DNA of 64,000 bases from an uncultured Woeseia sp. (GTDB lineage: Bacteria; Pseudomonadota; Gammaproteobacteria; Steroidobacterales; Woeseiaceae). Both the position numbers and the translations under genes were made by a program. Shown here piece by piece: positions 40,884 through 49,917 of the stretch. The stretch's first letter is position 1. The number at the start of each line of letters is the position of its first letter. The DNA lies in assembly GCA_937925605.1 (NCBI GenBank), contig CALALV010000140.1:1-64000 (forward strand). Direction: 5' to 3'. Under the pieces are notes generated by a model that did no database searches, was not told where the DNA came from, and saw only the letters and a program-made list of their open reading frames with translations.

Positions 40884-43298
40884 ATGAACGGAACGCTAGA
40901 GCAAGGCGAGGACCGCGCAGTCAACTGTCACCCGACCGGCACGTCGCTGCCGGGCCGGCTGTCGCCGCTGGCGATTGCCGTGATGACCGCGCTGAACCCG
41001 GCCCATGCACAGGTCGCGGACGACGAGGATCGCCTCGAAGAGGTCATCGTCACCGCGACGCGCCGCGCGACCACCCTGCAGGATGTCGCGCAGAGCATCA
41101 CCGCGTTCACGACCGAGGACATCGAACGGCAGGCCTTCCAGAACATGGAAGACTACATGAAGTCCCTGCCGAGCATGAACCTCGTAAACCTGATGCCGGG
41201 ACGCAATTCACTGGTCATGCGCGGCATCTCGACCGGCTCGTCCGAGTACCGCACGGACAGCCCGGTCGCCGTCTACCTCGACGAGCAGCCGATGACCTCG
41301 ATCTCGCAGCAGGTCGACGTGCGCATGGTGGACATCGCGCGCATCGAATCGCTGCCCGGCCCGCAGGGCACGCTGTTCGGGTCCAGTTCGCAGTCCGGCA
41401 CGCTGCGCATCATCACGAACAAGCCGAATTACCTCGGCACGACCGGCAAGATCACCGGCACGCTCGGTACGACGAGGGGCGGCGAGGCGAGCTACGACCT
41501 GAACGGGCACCTGAACCTGCCGCTGGTGGAAGATCGCGTCGCGCTGCGCGTCGTCGGTTTCACGACGCAGGACGGCGGCTACGTCGACAACGTGCTCGGC
41601 ACCGACCTGGTCAGCGGCCGGACCAACCTGGACGTCGTCGAGGAAGACTTCAACGACTACCGGACGATCGGCGGCCGTGTTGCCGTGTTGTGGAACATCA
41701 GCGACCGCTGGGAAGTACTGGCGACGCACATTGCGCAGAACAGCCGCGCGACCGGCGCCTGGGAGACGGACGCGGCGCTCGGCGAGTACCAGATCGCGCG
41801 CTTCTTCGACGAGTATCGCGAGGACGACTGGTACCAGACCGCGCTGTCCTTCACGGGCGATCTCGGCTTCGCCGAGTTCACGGTCACGGCCGCGGACTAC
41901 AGCCGCGACATCACCTACGAATGGGACAACATGGCGTACGAGCAGTGGAAAGACGCCTACTGGGGCGCCTACTACCCGCTGTACGACTCCGACTACACCT
42001 TCGGCACGATCTTCAACTACCAGGTCCAGGAACGCCGTTCCTACGAGGCACGCCTGACCTCGCAGGGCGAGAGTCGCCTGCAGTGGATGGTCGGCGCCTA
42101 CTACGAGGACCTCTACGACCGCTGGTTCTACGGCGCGCTGAACCCGAGCCTGACCTCGACCACGGCCTGGGAGGCTGCCAACTACTACGCCTACTGGGCG
42201 GCTTACTACGGCTACGACGTGCAGTATCCGCTGCCGGAAACCGATATCGCCTACCGCAACACCTATCGCAAGACGATCAAGCAGTCGGCGGTCTTCAGCG
42301 AGCTGACCTACAGCCTGACCGACGAATGGTCGGTGACGGCGGGCGCCCGCTGGTTCGAGTACGACCGCGACGAGACCGACATCTACGAGTTCCCGGAGGG
42401 CCTGCCGATCTTCGGCGCGCGCGGCGAGGGCGGGGCGCATTCGCGGGCGGGCAAGTCGGACGACGTCGTGCTGAAGTTCGGCTCCGAGTACCACCTCGAC
42501 GACGACCGCATGACCTACTTCCTGTACAGCGAGGGCTTCCGGCTCGGCGGCAACAACAGCACGCGCGCGGCGGCGACCGGCGTCATCCCGCTGGAGTACG
42601 GGCCCGATGCGCTGAAGAACTACGAATTCGGCCTGAAGAGCCAGTGGCTGAACAACCGCCTGCAGCTCAACACATCGCTGTTCTTCATGGAATGGGAGGA
42701 CATCCAGATCAATGACCGCGCGCAGAGCCCGAGCCCGTGGTGGGCGCGCGGCACGGTCAACGCGGGCAACGCGGAACAGAAGGGCATCGAGGTCAGCGGC
42801 TGGTACAACCCGACAGACAACCTCGGTTTCGAGTTCAGCGCCTTCCTGGCCGACCCCGAATTCTCCGAGACCTTCGTCAAGCAGGACGGCGACGTGATCG
42901 AGGAAGGCATGCCGATGCCGAACTCGCCGGAGCGCAAGTACTGGGCGGCCGTGCAGTACACCTGGCCCGCGCTCGACGGCGTCGGCGGGGACCTCTGGGT
43001 GCGCTACGACACCAGCTACCAGTCGGAGACCTGGGCCAGCCTCGGCTGGATCCTGTCCAACGATCCGGAGGGCATCCACCCGTCCTGGCAGTCGAGCAAC
43101 GTGCAGATCGGGCTGACCCGCGACGACGGCTGGGAGCTGTCGCTGATGGCGCGCAACGTCTGGGACGACCGCAACATCAACTGGACCTGGCAGCCCGAGT
43201 ACGGCGACCTGTTCAGCGTGCCGACGCACAACCGCTTCATTAGCTACCAGCGGCCGCGCACGATCAGCCTGACGGTGCGCAAGGCTTTCGGCGAATAG
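40884..43298 (+). CDS. TonB-dependent outer-membrane receptor, Tyr-rich
   Basis: An 804-residue receptor: signal region to about 43 (ALNPAHA), TonB box EEVIV (52-56), plug with VMRGISTG and LPGPQGTLFGSSSQSGTL, then the barrel ending in SLTVRKAFGE. The last residue is Glu rather than the usual aromatic, with Phe two positions earlier. Residues about 337-470 contain many tyrosines next to acidic residues (AANYYAYWAAYYGYDVQY; AYYEDLYDRWFYG). A GGGGGGAG ribosome-binding site precedes the ATG. It is followed by a beta-propeller-like gene and a convergent TPR-sulfotransferase. The ligand is unknown. Confidence 0.92.
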   Translation: MNGTLEQGEDRAVNCHPTGTSLPGRLSPLAIAVMTALNPAHAQVADDEDRLEEVIVTATRRATTLQDVAQSITAFTTEDIERQAFQNMEDYMKSLPSMNLVNLMPGRNSLVMRGISTGSSEYRTDSPVAVYLDEQPMTSISQQVDVRMVDIARIESLPGPQGTLFGSSSQSGTLRIITNKPNYLGTTGKITGTLGTTRGGEASYDLNGHLNLPLVEDRVALRVVGFTTQDGGYVDNVLGTDLVSGRTNLDVVEEDFNDYRTIGGRVAVLWNISDRWEVLATHIAQNSRATGAWETDAALGEYQIARFFDEYREDDWYQTALSFTGDLGFAEFTVTAADYSRDITYEWDNMAYEQWKDAYWGAYYPLYDSDYTFGTIFNYQVQERRSYEARLTSQGESRLQWMVGAYYEDLYDRWFYGALNPSLTSTTAWEAANYYAYWAAYYGYDVQYPLPETDIAYRNTYRKTIKQSAVFSELTYSLTDEWSVTAGARWFEYDRDETDIYEFPEGLPIFGARGEGGAHSRAGKSDDVVLKFGSEYHLDDDRMTYFLYSEGFRLGGNNSTRAAATGVIPLEYGPDALKNYEFGLKSQWLNNRLQLNTSLFFMEWEDIQINDRAQSPSPWWARGTVNAGNAEQKGIEVSGWYNPTDNLGFEFSAFLADPEFSETFVKQDGDVIEEGMPMPNSPERKYWAAVQYTWPALDGVGGDLWVRYDTSYQSETWASLGWILSNDPEGIHPSWQSSNVQIGLTRDDGWELSLMARNVWDDRNINWTWQPEYGDLFSVPTHNRFISYQRPRTISLTVRKAFGE

Positions 43299-43361
43299 CC
43301 GGGCTTATCCGGAATCGGCGAGCCGGACCTGCGTTGCCGGCCCGCGATCGGTAGCGGCCGC

Positions 43362-44285
43362 ATGAAACTGCTGACGACTTCCGTGGTCCGTGGCTCGCAG
43401 CAGGGCGAGAGCCACGGCGGTGTCTACCTCGTCGACCTCGACGCGCGCACGGTCGAGCAGAAGCTCGACTGGAACACGGCCGACATCGACTGGCAGGGCC
43501 GCGGCTGGGACCGCGGTCTGCGCGGCATCGCTTTCGACGGCGAGGTCGTCTATATCGCCGCGAGCGACGAGCTGTTCGCCTACTCGCCGGGTTTCGAACT
43601 GCTCGGACGCTGGCGCAACCCCTACCTGAAGCACTGCCACGAGATCGCCGCCTGGGAGCGGCGCCTGTTCCTGGCATCGACCGGCTACGACAGCGTGCTC
43701 GCCTTCGACCTCGATCGCCAGGCATTCGATTTCGCGCTGCACGTCAGCATCGAGGCCTACCGGCCGCGCGTGCAGCGCTACGACCCGGCCGGCCGCGACG
43801 GGCCGCTGCAGCTCAACAAGCTGCACCTGAACAACGTCCACTGCGACCGCCACGGCCTGTACATCGCGGGCCTGCGCACCGGCGGCCTGCTGCACTTCAA
43901 CGGCCGGCGCCTGCACATGGCCGTCGAACTGCCGCCCGGCACGCACAACGCGCGGCCGTTCCGCGACGGCGTGATCTTCAACGACACCGGGGCGGACGCG
44001 CTGCGCTACTGCGGGCGCGGCGAGGGCGCCGAGGACCGGGCGTTCCGGGTGCCGGTCTACGACCCGGATACGCTCACGCATTGCGAGACCGACGAGAGCG
44101 GAATCGCGCGGCAGGGCTTCGCGCGCGGCCTGTGCCTGCTCGGCGAGACGGTCGTCGCCGGCGGCTCGTCGCCGTCCACGATCACCGCCTGGGACCTGCC
44201 GGGCAACGAGCAGCTCTTGTCGGTGAACCTTACCCGCGACCTGCGCAACGCGATCCACGGGCTCGAGGTCTGGCCCTACGACTGA
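43362..44285 (+). CDS. Beta-propeller-like protein (DUF4915/TIGR03032-like)
   Basis: A 307-residue protein with repeated blades of the form GVYLVDLDA, GLRGIAFDGEVVYIA, LFLASTGYDSVLAFDLD and GLYIAGLRTGGLLHFNG. This is the look of the DUF4915/TIGR03032 group, whose function is not known to me. No signal peptide is visible, so it is probably cytoplasmic. Conserved His residues (LHLNNVHCDRHG) may line a site. It lies 63 nt after the TonB receptor on the same strand, and its last 10 nt overlap the 3' end of the convergent TPR-sulfotransferase gene. Confidence 0.75.
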   Translation: MKLLTTSVVRGSQQGESHGGVYLVDLDARTVEQKLDWNTADIDWQGRGWDRGLRGIAFDGEVVYIAASDELFAYSPGFELLGRWRNPYLKHCHEIAAWERRLFLASTGYDSVLAFDLDRQAFDFALHVSIEAYRPRVQRYDPAGRDGPLQLNKLHLNNVHCDRHGLYIAGLRTGGLLHFNGRRLHMAVELPPGTHNARPFRDGVIFNDTGADALRYCGRGEGAEDRAFRVPVYDPDTLTHCETDESGIARQGFARGLCLLGETVVAGGSSPSTITAWDLPGNEQLLSVNLTRDLRNAIHGLEVWPYD

Positions 44286-46306
44286 GCGCGCACGGACTCC
44301 GGCAGCGAGTCGATGATGTCGGCGAGCTCTTCCCGCCACGGTTGGAGCTGCTTCTCGTAACGCCGCCACTTGCCCAGCGCGCTGCGATAGATCGGCTGGC
44401 GGACCTGCTCCGAGCTCGCGGTCTGCACGGCGCGCTCGGTGCGATGGAAGTCGACGCAAGCCTGCTCGAACGGCAGGCCGCAGTGCGCGAGGATTCGGCG
44501 CACCTGGGTTTCGAGGTCCGTCACCGTGTCCTCGTAGTGGACGTCCAGCACCTTGCCCGGCAGCACCTCGTGCCAGTGCTGCATCGTGGCATGGTACTGC
44601 CGGTAATACTCTGCGAGGTCGTCCATGTCGTAGGTGAAGTTCTGGCCCTTGCCGAACAGCTGGCGATAGTTGCCGAGGCAGGTGTCCAGTGGATGCCGGC
44701 GCGCGTTGATGATCTTCGCGTTCGGCAGGACCAGGTGCAGCAGGCCGACGTGCGGGAAGTTGTTCGGCAGCTTGTCGGTGAAGTACGGGCGATCGGTGAA
44801 GCGGTGGCGGGCAGCCGCCTCGAGGTACTGCTCGCCGTACGCGCGCCAGTCCTTCGCGCGCAGTTCGCGGACGGCGAGCGGGTACTGGCAATCGTCGGGC
44901 CGGTAGCGGCCGATCGACGCGGCGATGCGGCTCAGGTGCGGCAGCTCGGCCGTGCCCTCCACCTGGCTGTGGCTCGCGAGGATCTGCTCGACCAGCGTCG
45001 ACCCGGAGCGCGGCATGCCGACGATGAAGATCGGGTCGGCGGCCTCGTGGCCGTGGCCGCTGTTTTCCTCGAGAAACTCGCGGCTGAACACCCGCCGGAT
45101 CTCGTCCTGGCGAATCTCCATCGCGGACGGGTCGTGCGCGACGCGCATGCGCTGCAGGCGGTTGCCGCTTTCGTAGTAGGCCCAGGCGCGCTCGTAATCT
45201 CCCGAGTCCTCGCAGGCCTTGCCGAGCGCGAAACGCATGTGCACCTCGGCGCTTTCGTCGAGTTTGCCTCCGTCGAGCTCGCGCTCCATCGCCGCGACTT
45301 CCTCGTCTTCGAAGCGGAACACCTTCAGGTTGGCCATCGACCAGTACACTTCGCCGAAATCCGGCTTCGCGCGGATCGCCGCCCGGTACGCGCCCAGCGC
45401 CTCGTCCTGCCGGCCGAGGGTCTTCAGCACGTGCGCGTAGCCCATCTGGATGTAGGGCGCGTCGGGGTCGAGTTCGACGGCGCGCGCGTAGGCGGCGACG
45501 CTTTCCTGCGGCTGGCCCGCGTGCGCCCGGGCATTGCCGAGCGCGCCCCAGGCGTGCGCGTCCTGCGGGGCGATCCCGGTCGCCCGCTCGTAGGTCTCGG
45601 CGGCCTCGTGGTTGCGGCTGCGCTCGTGCAGGACCGCGCCGAGCAGCATCCACGCGCCGAGGTAGTCCGGCGCGATCTGCGTCGCCCGGCGCAGCAGCGC
45701 CTCGGCATCGTCCAGGTGCTCCTTGTCGTTCAGGTACACGTTGGCCAGGAAGCGCATCGCGTCGACGTTGTTCGGATTCTCCCTGAGCGCCTGCCGGAAG
45801 CTCGCGATCGCTTCGTCCTTCTTGCCGCTGCGCAGCAGTTCGGCACCCTCGGCCACCGCGCCCTTGTCGGGATCGCGTTCCAGCCAGGCCTCGAATGCCC
45901 GGTCCGCGTCCTCGCCGCGGCCCAGCGCCGCGAGCGCCTGGCCGAGCTTCTTGTGCGCGAGCGGCAGGCGCGGCTCGAGGCGGATCGCGGTCTCGAACAG
46001 CGGCACGGCTTCCGCGTAGCGCTCCTGCAGTGCCAGCACGCTGCCGAGATCCTCGTGCAGCTGCGGGTGCTCGGGCGCGATGTCGAGCGCGTCGCGCAGC
46101 TCGCTCTCGGCCTCGGCCAGGCGTTCCTGCTTCATCAGCGCATGCCCGAGTATGCGCCGGTGCTCGGCGCTGCCCGGCGACGCGGCCAGCCAGCCGCGGC
46201 AGATTTCCTCGGCCTGCTGCGGCCGGTTGGCGCGCATGGCGTCGATGGCCTCGCGCAGGCTGCGCTGCTTGTCGTCGATGGCTGCCACTCGTTCGTTGCC
46301 CGGCAT
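44276..46306 (-). CDS. TPR-domain sulfotransferase, second copy
   Basis: A 676-residue cytoplasmic protein. Residues about 15-400 are TPR repeats (for example AHAWGALGNARAHAGQPQE and APYIQMGYAHVLKTLGRQDE). Residues about 425-670 are a PAPS-dependent sulfotransferase: 5'-phosphosulfate loop GMPRSGSTLVEQILASHSQV near 428, 3'-phosphate motif ARRHPLDTCLGNYRQLF, and RSALGKWRRYEKQL late in the chain. It is longer than the copy at 11493-13094 but of the same architecture, and it again neighbours a TonB receptor. Its start codon directly abuts the stop of the S9 peptidase gene upstream, so they share a transcript. Confidence 0.88.
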   Translation of the reverse strand: MPGNERVAAIDDKQRSLREAIDAMRANRPQQAEEICRGWLAASPGSAEHRRILGHALMKQERLAEAESELRDALDIAPEHPQLHEDLGSVLALQERYAEAVPLFETAIRLEPRLPLAHKKLGQALAALGRGEDADRAFEAWLERDPDKGAVAEGAELLRSGKKDEAIASFRQALRENPNNVDAMRFLANVYLNDKEHLDDAEALLRRATQIAPDYLGAWMLLGAVLHERSRNHEAAETYERATGIAPQDAHAWGALGNARAHAGQPQESVAAYARAVELDPDAPYIQMGYAHVLKTLGRQDEALGAYRAAIRAKPDFGEVYWSMANLKVFRFEDEEVAAMERELDGGKLDESAEVHMRFALGKACEDSGDYERAWAYYESGNRLQRMRVAHDPSAMEIRQDEIRRVFSREFLEENSGHGHEAADPIFIVGMPRSGSTLVEQILASHSQVEGTAELPHLSRIAASIGRYRPDDCQYPLAVRELRAKDWRAYGEQYLEAAARHRFTDRPYFTDKLPNNFPHVGLLHLVLPNAKIINARRHPLDTCLGNYRQLFGKGQNFTYDMDDLAEYYRQYHATMQHWHEVLPGKVLDVHYEDTVTDLETQVRRILAHCGLPFEQACVDFHRTERAVQTASSEQVRQPIYRSALGKWRRYEKQLQPWREELADIIDSLPESVRAQS

Positions 46307-48241
46307 TCAGCGTCCCGGGTCGTAGCGGTCGAACCAGCCGACCATGCGCTCGAGATAGTCTTGCTCGTAACTCGCAGCCCAGCCGCCGTGATGGCTGTCG
46401 GGATAGACGACCAGCTGCGTGTCCACGCCGAGCGTGCGCAGCGTCTGGTAGAACAGCTCGGAACTCAGGATCGGCACGTTCCAGTCCTCGCGCCCGCCGA
46501 GAAACAGCGTGGGCGTCTGCACCCGGTCTGCACGCAGCAGCGGCGACAGGCGGTCGTAGAGCTCGCGGTTTTCCGTCGGCGAGCCGAACTCCCAGTTGTA
46601 CCACTTCTGGTAGATGTCGTGACCGTAGTTCGCGACCAGGTGCGCGTGGCCCGCGCCGGAGGCTGCGGCCCGGAAGCGCGTCGACTCCGTGATGACGACG
46701 TTGGTCATGTAGCCACCGTAGGAGTAGCCGGTAACGAACAGCCTGTCCGGGTCGGCGAGACCGCTCTCGACGGCATGGTCGACCGCGCCGAGGACGTCCG
46801 GCAGGTCGGTGATGCCCCAGCTGCGGTAGATCGCGCGGACGAAGGCCTGGCCACGGCCCGTGGAGCCGCGCGGGTTCGGTTCGAGCACGACGTAGCCGTT
46901 CGCCGCGAGGTACTGTGTGCCGAAGTCGTAGCCCCAGGCGAACTGGCCGACCGGGCCGCCGTGGATCTTGAGAACGGCCGGGTAGCGTTCGCCCGGCCGG
47001 TAGCCGGGCGGCGTAGTGACGAAGGTCTCGACGACCGTGCCGTCCGCAACGGCGTAACTCGCCTTCCTTTTCTCGCCGAGACGGCGCGAGGCGAAGAATT
47101 CTTCGTTGATCGCTGTCAGGGGCCGCGCCTCGCCTTCCCGCACGGCGTGCAGTTCCGGCCCCGCGTTGCCGCGGCTCATGCGGACGTGCAGGTGGCCCCG
47201 GGCGTCGACATCCAGCGCGCTGACGTGGACCTCGTCGTCCAGCAGGCGCTCGATCCGGCCATCATCCGCGCGTATCCGCGCGACCTTCGCGCCGCCGTGG
47301 TCGTCGTAGACGACGTAAATCCACCGGCCGTCCTCGCCCCAGCGGAACTCGCTGATCCAGCGATCGAGCGGCGCGGACAGGTTGCGCACTTCGCCGCCGC
47401 CTGCCGGCCGCACGAGCAGTTCGTAGATGCCGTAGACGCCGTCGGCGGCGCTGGTCCAGGCGAGCCAGCGGCCGTCCGGGCTGAACCTCGGGGACGCAGG
47501 CACGCGCTCGTCGTCGGTGACGCGCTCGAGCCTTCCCATGTCCCCGCCCGCGTCGGCGTCGATGATCCACAGGTCGCTGCGGTAGCCGAGGTCGGGGTCG
47601 GCCTCGCGGTTGCTGACGAAGGCGACCCGGCGCCCGTCGTGCGACCAGGCCGCGTCGCTCTCGGCGTACTCGCCCGAGGTGATCGGCGAGAGCGCGCCGC
47701 TCGCGATGTCGAGGCTGTACAGGTGCTCGTCGGGCGGCGCGACCAGGTAGCCGTCGCCGGCGTCTTCCTTGAACTGCCGTCGCGTGATGACCCACGGCGG
47801 CCGCGGCCCGTCGCCGTCCGTTTCCGACGCCGGCGCGCCGAGCACCAGCAGCAGCCGCGACTCGTCGGGCGACAGCTCGAGCGCGTCGACCCCGCGCTCG
47901 AAGTTCGTCAGCCGCTCGGCCTCGCCGAAGCGGTCCACCGGCAGCTTCCAGAGCTGCGAACTGCCGCCGCGGTCGGAAAGAAAGTACAGCGCGCTGCCGT
48001 CCCGCGCCCACGCGAGCGCACCGGCCTTCGAGCTCTCCGCCGTCACGGCGCGGGCCGTGCCGCCCTCGGCCGGCACGACCCATACCCGGTCGTCCAGCAG
48101 GTAGGCGATCTGCGTGCCGTCCGGCGACGCGTGCGGACGGCCAGGCGTCCTGACCGCGTCGTGATCCTCGAGGCCGATGCTCGGCAGCGAGGCCGCGCTG
48201 GTCGCGGCGAGTGCAAGGCTTGCCAGGCATGCCAGGTTCAT
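46307..48241 (-). CDS. Exported S9-family prolyl-oligopeptidase-like peptidase
   Basis: A 644-residue protein with a signal peptide (MNLACLASLALAATSAAS). Residues about 25-380 are WD-like beta-propeller blades (HASPDGTQIAYL, SPRFSPDGRWLAW) that gate the active site. The C-terminal alpha/beta hydrolase has the nucleophile elbow TGYSYGGYM with S507, and the Asp and His should lie in GGREDWNVPI and YPDSHHGG. It cleaves short peptides, probably in the periplasm. The frame is open to 48340, but the ATG at 48241 starts a clean signal peptide. It is co-directional and contiguous with the TPR-sulfotransferase. Confidence 0.9.
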   Translation of the reverse strand: MNLACLASLALAATSAASLPSIGLEDHDAVRTPGRPHASPDGTQIAYLLDDRVWVVPAEGGTARAVTAESSKAGALAWARDGSALYFLSDRGGSSQLWKLPVDRFGEAERLTNFERGVDALELSPDESRLLLVLGAPASETDGDGPRPPWVITRRQFKEDAGDGYLVAPPDEHLYSLDIASGALSPITSGEYAESDAAWSHDGRRVAFVSNREADPDLGYRSDLWIIDADAGGDMGRLERVTDDERVPASPRFSPDGRWLAWTSAADGVYGIYELLVRPAGGGEVRNLSAPLDRWISEFRWGEDGRWIYVVYDDHGGAKVARIRADDGRIERLLDDEVHVSALDVDARGHLHVRMSRGNAGPELHAVREGEARPLTAINEEFFASRRLGEKRKASYAVADGTVVETFVTTPPGYRPGERYPAVLKIHGGPVGQFAWGYDFGTQYLAANGYVVLEPNPRGSTGRGQAFVRAIYRSWGITDLPDVLGAVDHAVESGLADPDRLFVTGYSYGGYMTNVVITESTRFRAAASGAGHAHLVANYGHDIYQKWYNWEFGSPTENRELYDRLSPLLRADRVQTPTLFLGGREDWNVPILSSELFYQTLRTLGVDTQLVVYPDSHHGGWAASYEQDYLERMVGWFDRYDPGR

Positions 48242-48390
48242 CCGTCCATCCCCCGGTGCAGACTCTGAACAGCGTGCCAATGTAGCGTCCGTGCGGCGGC
48301 GGCGACAGGCGTTTTGCACATCGTGAAGCGCGCGACGCATGCGCTGGCCGCTTGCCTATACTCACGGGTCCTGCCGCGGGAATCGCCGAT

Positions 48391-49917
48391 GTGAGACACC
48401 TGCTGTCGCTGATCGCCTGTGCCGCCGTCCTCGGCGGCTGCGGAGAACCGCGTCCGTCGTCGCTGCTGATCACGAACGCGCGCATCGTCGACGGCAGCGG
48501 CGGCCCGTCGCAGCAAGGCGCAGTGCGCGTCGTGGACGGGCGGATCGCTGCTGTCGGCGAACTCGCGCGTCGCGCGGGAGAGCACGTCGTCGACGCCGGC
48601 GGCCTGGTGCTCGCACCCGGTTTCATCGACACGCACAGCCACGGCGACGACGATATTTTCGACCAGCCCGACGCGCTGCCGGCCTTGAGCCAGGGCATCA
48701 CGACGATCGTCGTCGGCCAGGACGGCGGCTCCCCGCTGCCGCTCGGCGAATTCTTCGCACGCCTCGAGCGCGCGCCAGCCGCCGTCAACGTCGCCGCCTA
48801 TGCCGGCCACAACAGCTTGCGCGAGGCCGTGCTGGGACGGGACTACCGGCGCGCGGCCAGCGATGCGGAAGTGACCCGCATGGCCGCGTTGCTCGAGCGC
48901 GAGCTCGCCGCCGGCGCGCTCGGGCTGTCCACGGGGCTCGAATACGAGCCGGGCATCTGGTCCGAGCGGGGCGAAGTGCTCGCGCTGGCGCGGGTCGCGG
49001 CCGCCGCAGGCGGCCGCTACATCAGCCACGTGCGCAGCGAGGACCGCTGGTTCGAGGAGGCGCTCGAGGAGATCATCGCGATCGGCCGCGAGACCGGCAT
49101 GCCGGTGCAGGTCTCGCACATCAAGCTCGCGATGCGGCGCCTGTGGGGCGAGGCGGAACGCGTCGTCGCGCGCCTGGACGCGGCACGCGCCGCGGGCGTC
49201 GACGTCACGGCCGACATCTATCCCTATGAGTACTGGCAATCGAACCTGATGGTGCTGGTGCCCGACAAGGACCCGCGCAACCGCGAGGCGATCGCCGAGG
49301 CGCTGGCCGAGATCGCACCGGCAGACGGCATCCGCTTCACGGCCTTTGCGCCGCGGCCCGACTACGTCGGCCTGACGCTCGCCGACGTGGCCGCCTTGCG
49401 CGAGCAGGACCCGGTCACGACCTTCAGCGAGCTCGCCGAGCTGTCCCTGGCCTGGGCGGACGAGCAGGGCGGGGCCGGCGACGCGATCATCGGCACGAGC
49501 ATGCGCGAACAGGACATCGTGGCCCTGCTGCGCTGGCCGCACGTCAACATCTGCAGCGATGGCGGCTTCGTCGACCTGCACCCGCGTGCGCGCGGCGCTT
49601 TCCCGCGCGTACTTGCGCGCTACGTCCGCGAGCAGCAGGTCCTGCGGCTGGAGGAGGCGGTGCACAGGATGACCGGCCTGGCCGCGGCGCACATGGGCTT
49701 CGCGGAGCGTGGCGTGATCCGCCCCGGGGCACACGCCGACCTCGCCCTGTTCGACCCGGCAAGCGTAACGGACCGCGCGACGCCCGAGTCCCCGGAGCAA
49801 CTCGCGAGCGGTATCGTACAGGTCTGGGTCGGCGGCGTGCCGGTGTACGCCGACGGCGCGTCGACCGGCGCGCGACCTGGCCGCGTGATCCGCCGGCAGG
49901 GCGCGGAGCTTCAGTAA
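48391..49917 (+). CDS. D-aminoacylase-like amidohydrolase, lipoprotein
   Basis: A 508-residue metal-dependent amidohydrolase of the N-acyl-D-amino-acid deacylase group. Seen are the lipobox LGGC, the metal-binding APGFIDTHSHGDDD, YISHVRSE, QVSHIKLAM with the metal His, and NICSDGGFVDLHPRA with the catalytic Asp. It removes acyl groups from D-amino acids or D-peptides. The start is GTG at 48391 (the frame opens earlier, but this gives a proper lipoprotein signal). A TATACT -10 at 48357-48362 is well placed. It ends 7 nt inside the convergent cyanophycinase-like gene. Confidence 0.87.
   Translation: MRHLLSLIACAAVLGGCGEPRPSSLLITNARIVDGSGGPSQQGAVRVVDGRIAAVGELARRAGEHVVDAGGLVLAPGFIDTHSHGDDDIFDQPDALPALSQGITTIVVGQDGGSPLPLGEFFARLERAPAAVNVAAYAGHNSLREAVLGRDYRRAASDAEVTRMAALLERELAAGALGLSTGLEYEPGIWSERGEVLALARVAAAAGGRYISHVRSEDRWFEEALEEIIAIGRETGMPVQVSHIKLAMRRLWGEAERVVARLDAARAAGVDVTADIYPYEYWQSNLMVLVPDKDPRNREAIAEALAEIAPADGIRFTAFAPRPDYVGLTLADVAALREQDPVTTFSELAELSLAWADEQGGAGDAIIGTSMREQDIVALLRWPHVNICSDGGFVDLHPRARGAFPRVLARYVREQQVLRLEEAVHRMTGLAAAHMGFAERGVIRPGAHADLALFDPASVTDRATPESPEQLASGIVQVWVGGVPVYADGASTGARPGRVIRRQGAELQ

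Noticed and set aside
41208..43229. A 673-residue minus-strand frame
   Set aside because: It is antisense to the second TonB receptor and contains no motif.
44081..48268. A 1395-residue plus-strand frame
   Set aside because: It is antisense to the TPR-sulfotransferase and S9 peptidase genes, both with catalytic motifs; its sequence is low-complexity Arg/Val/Ala.
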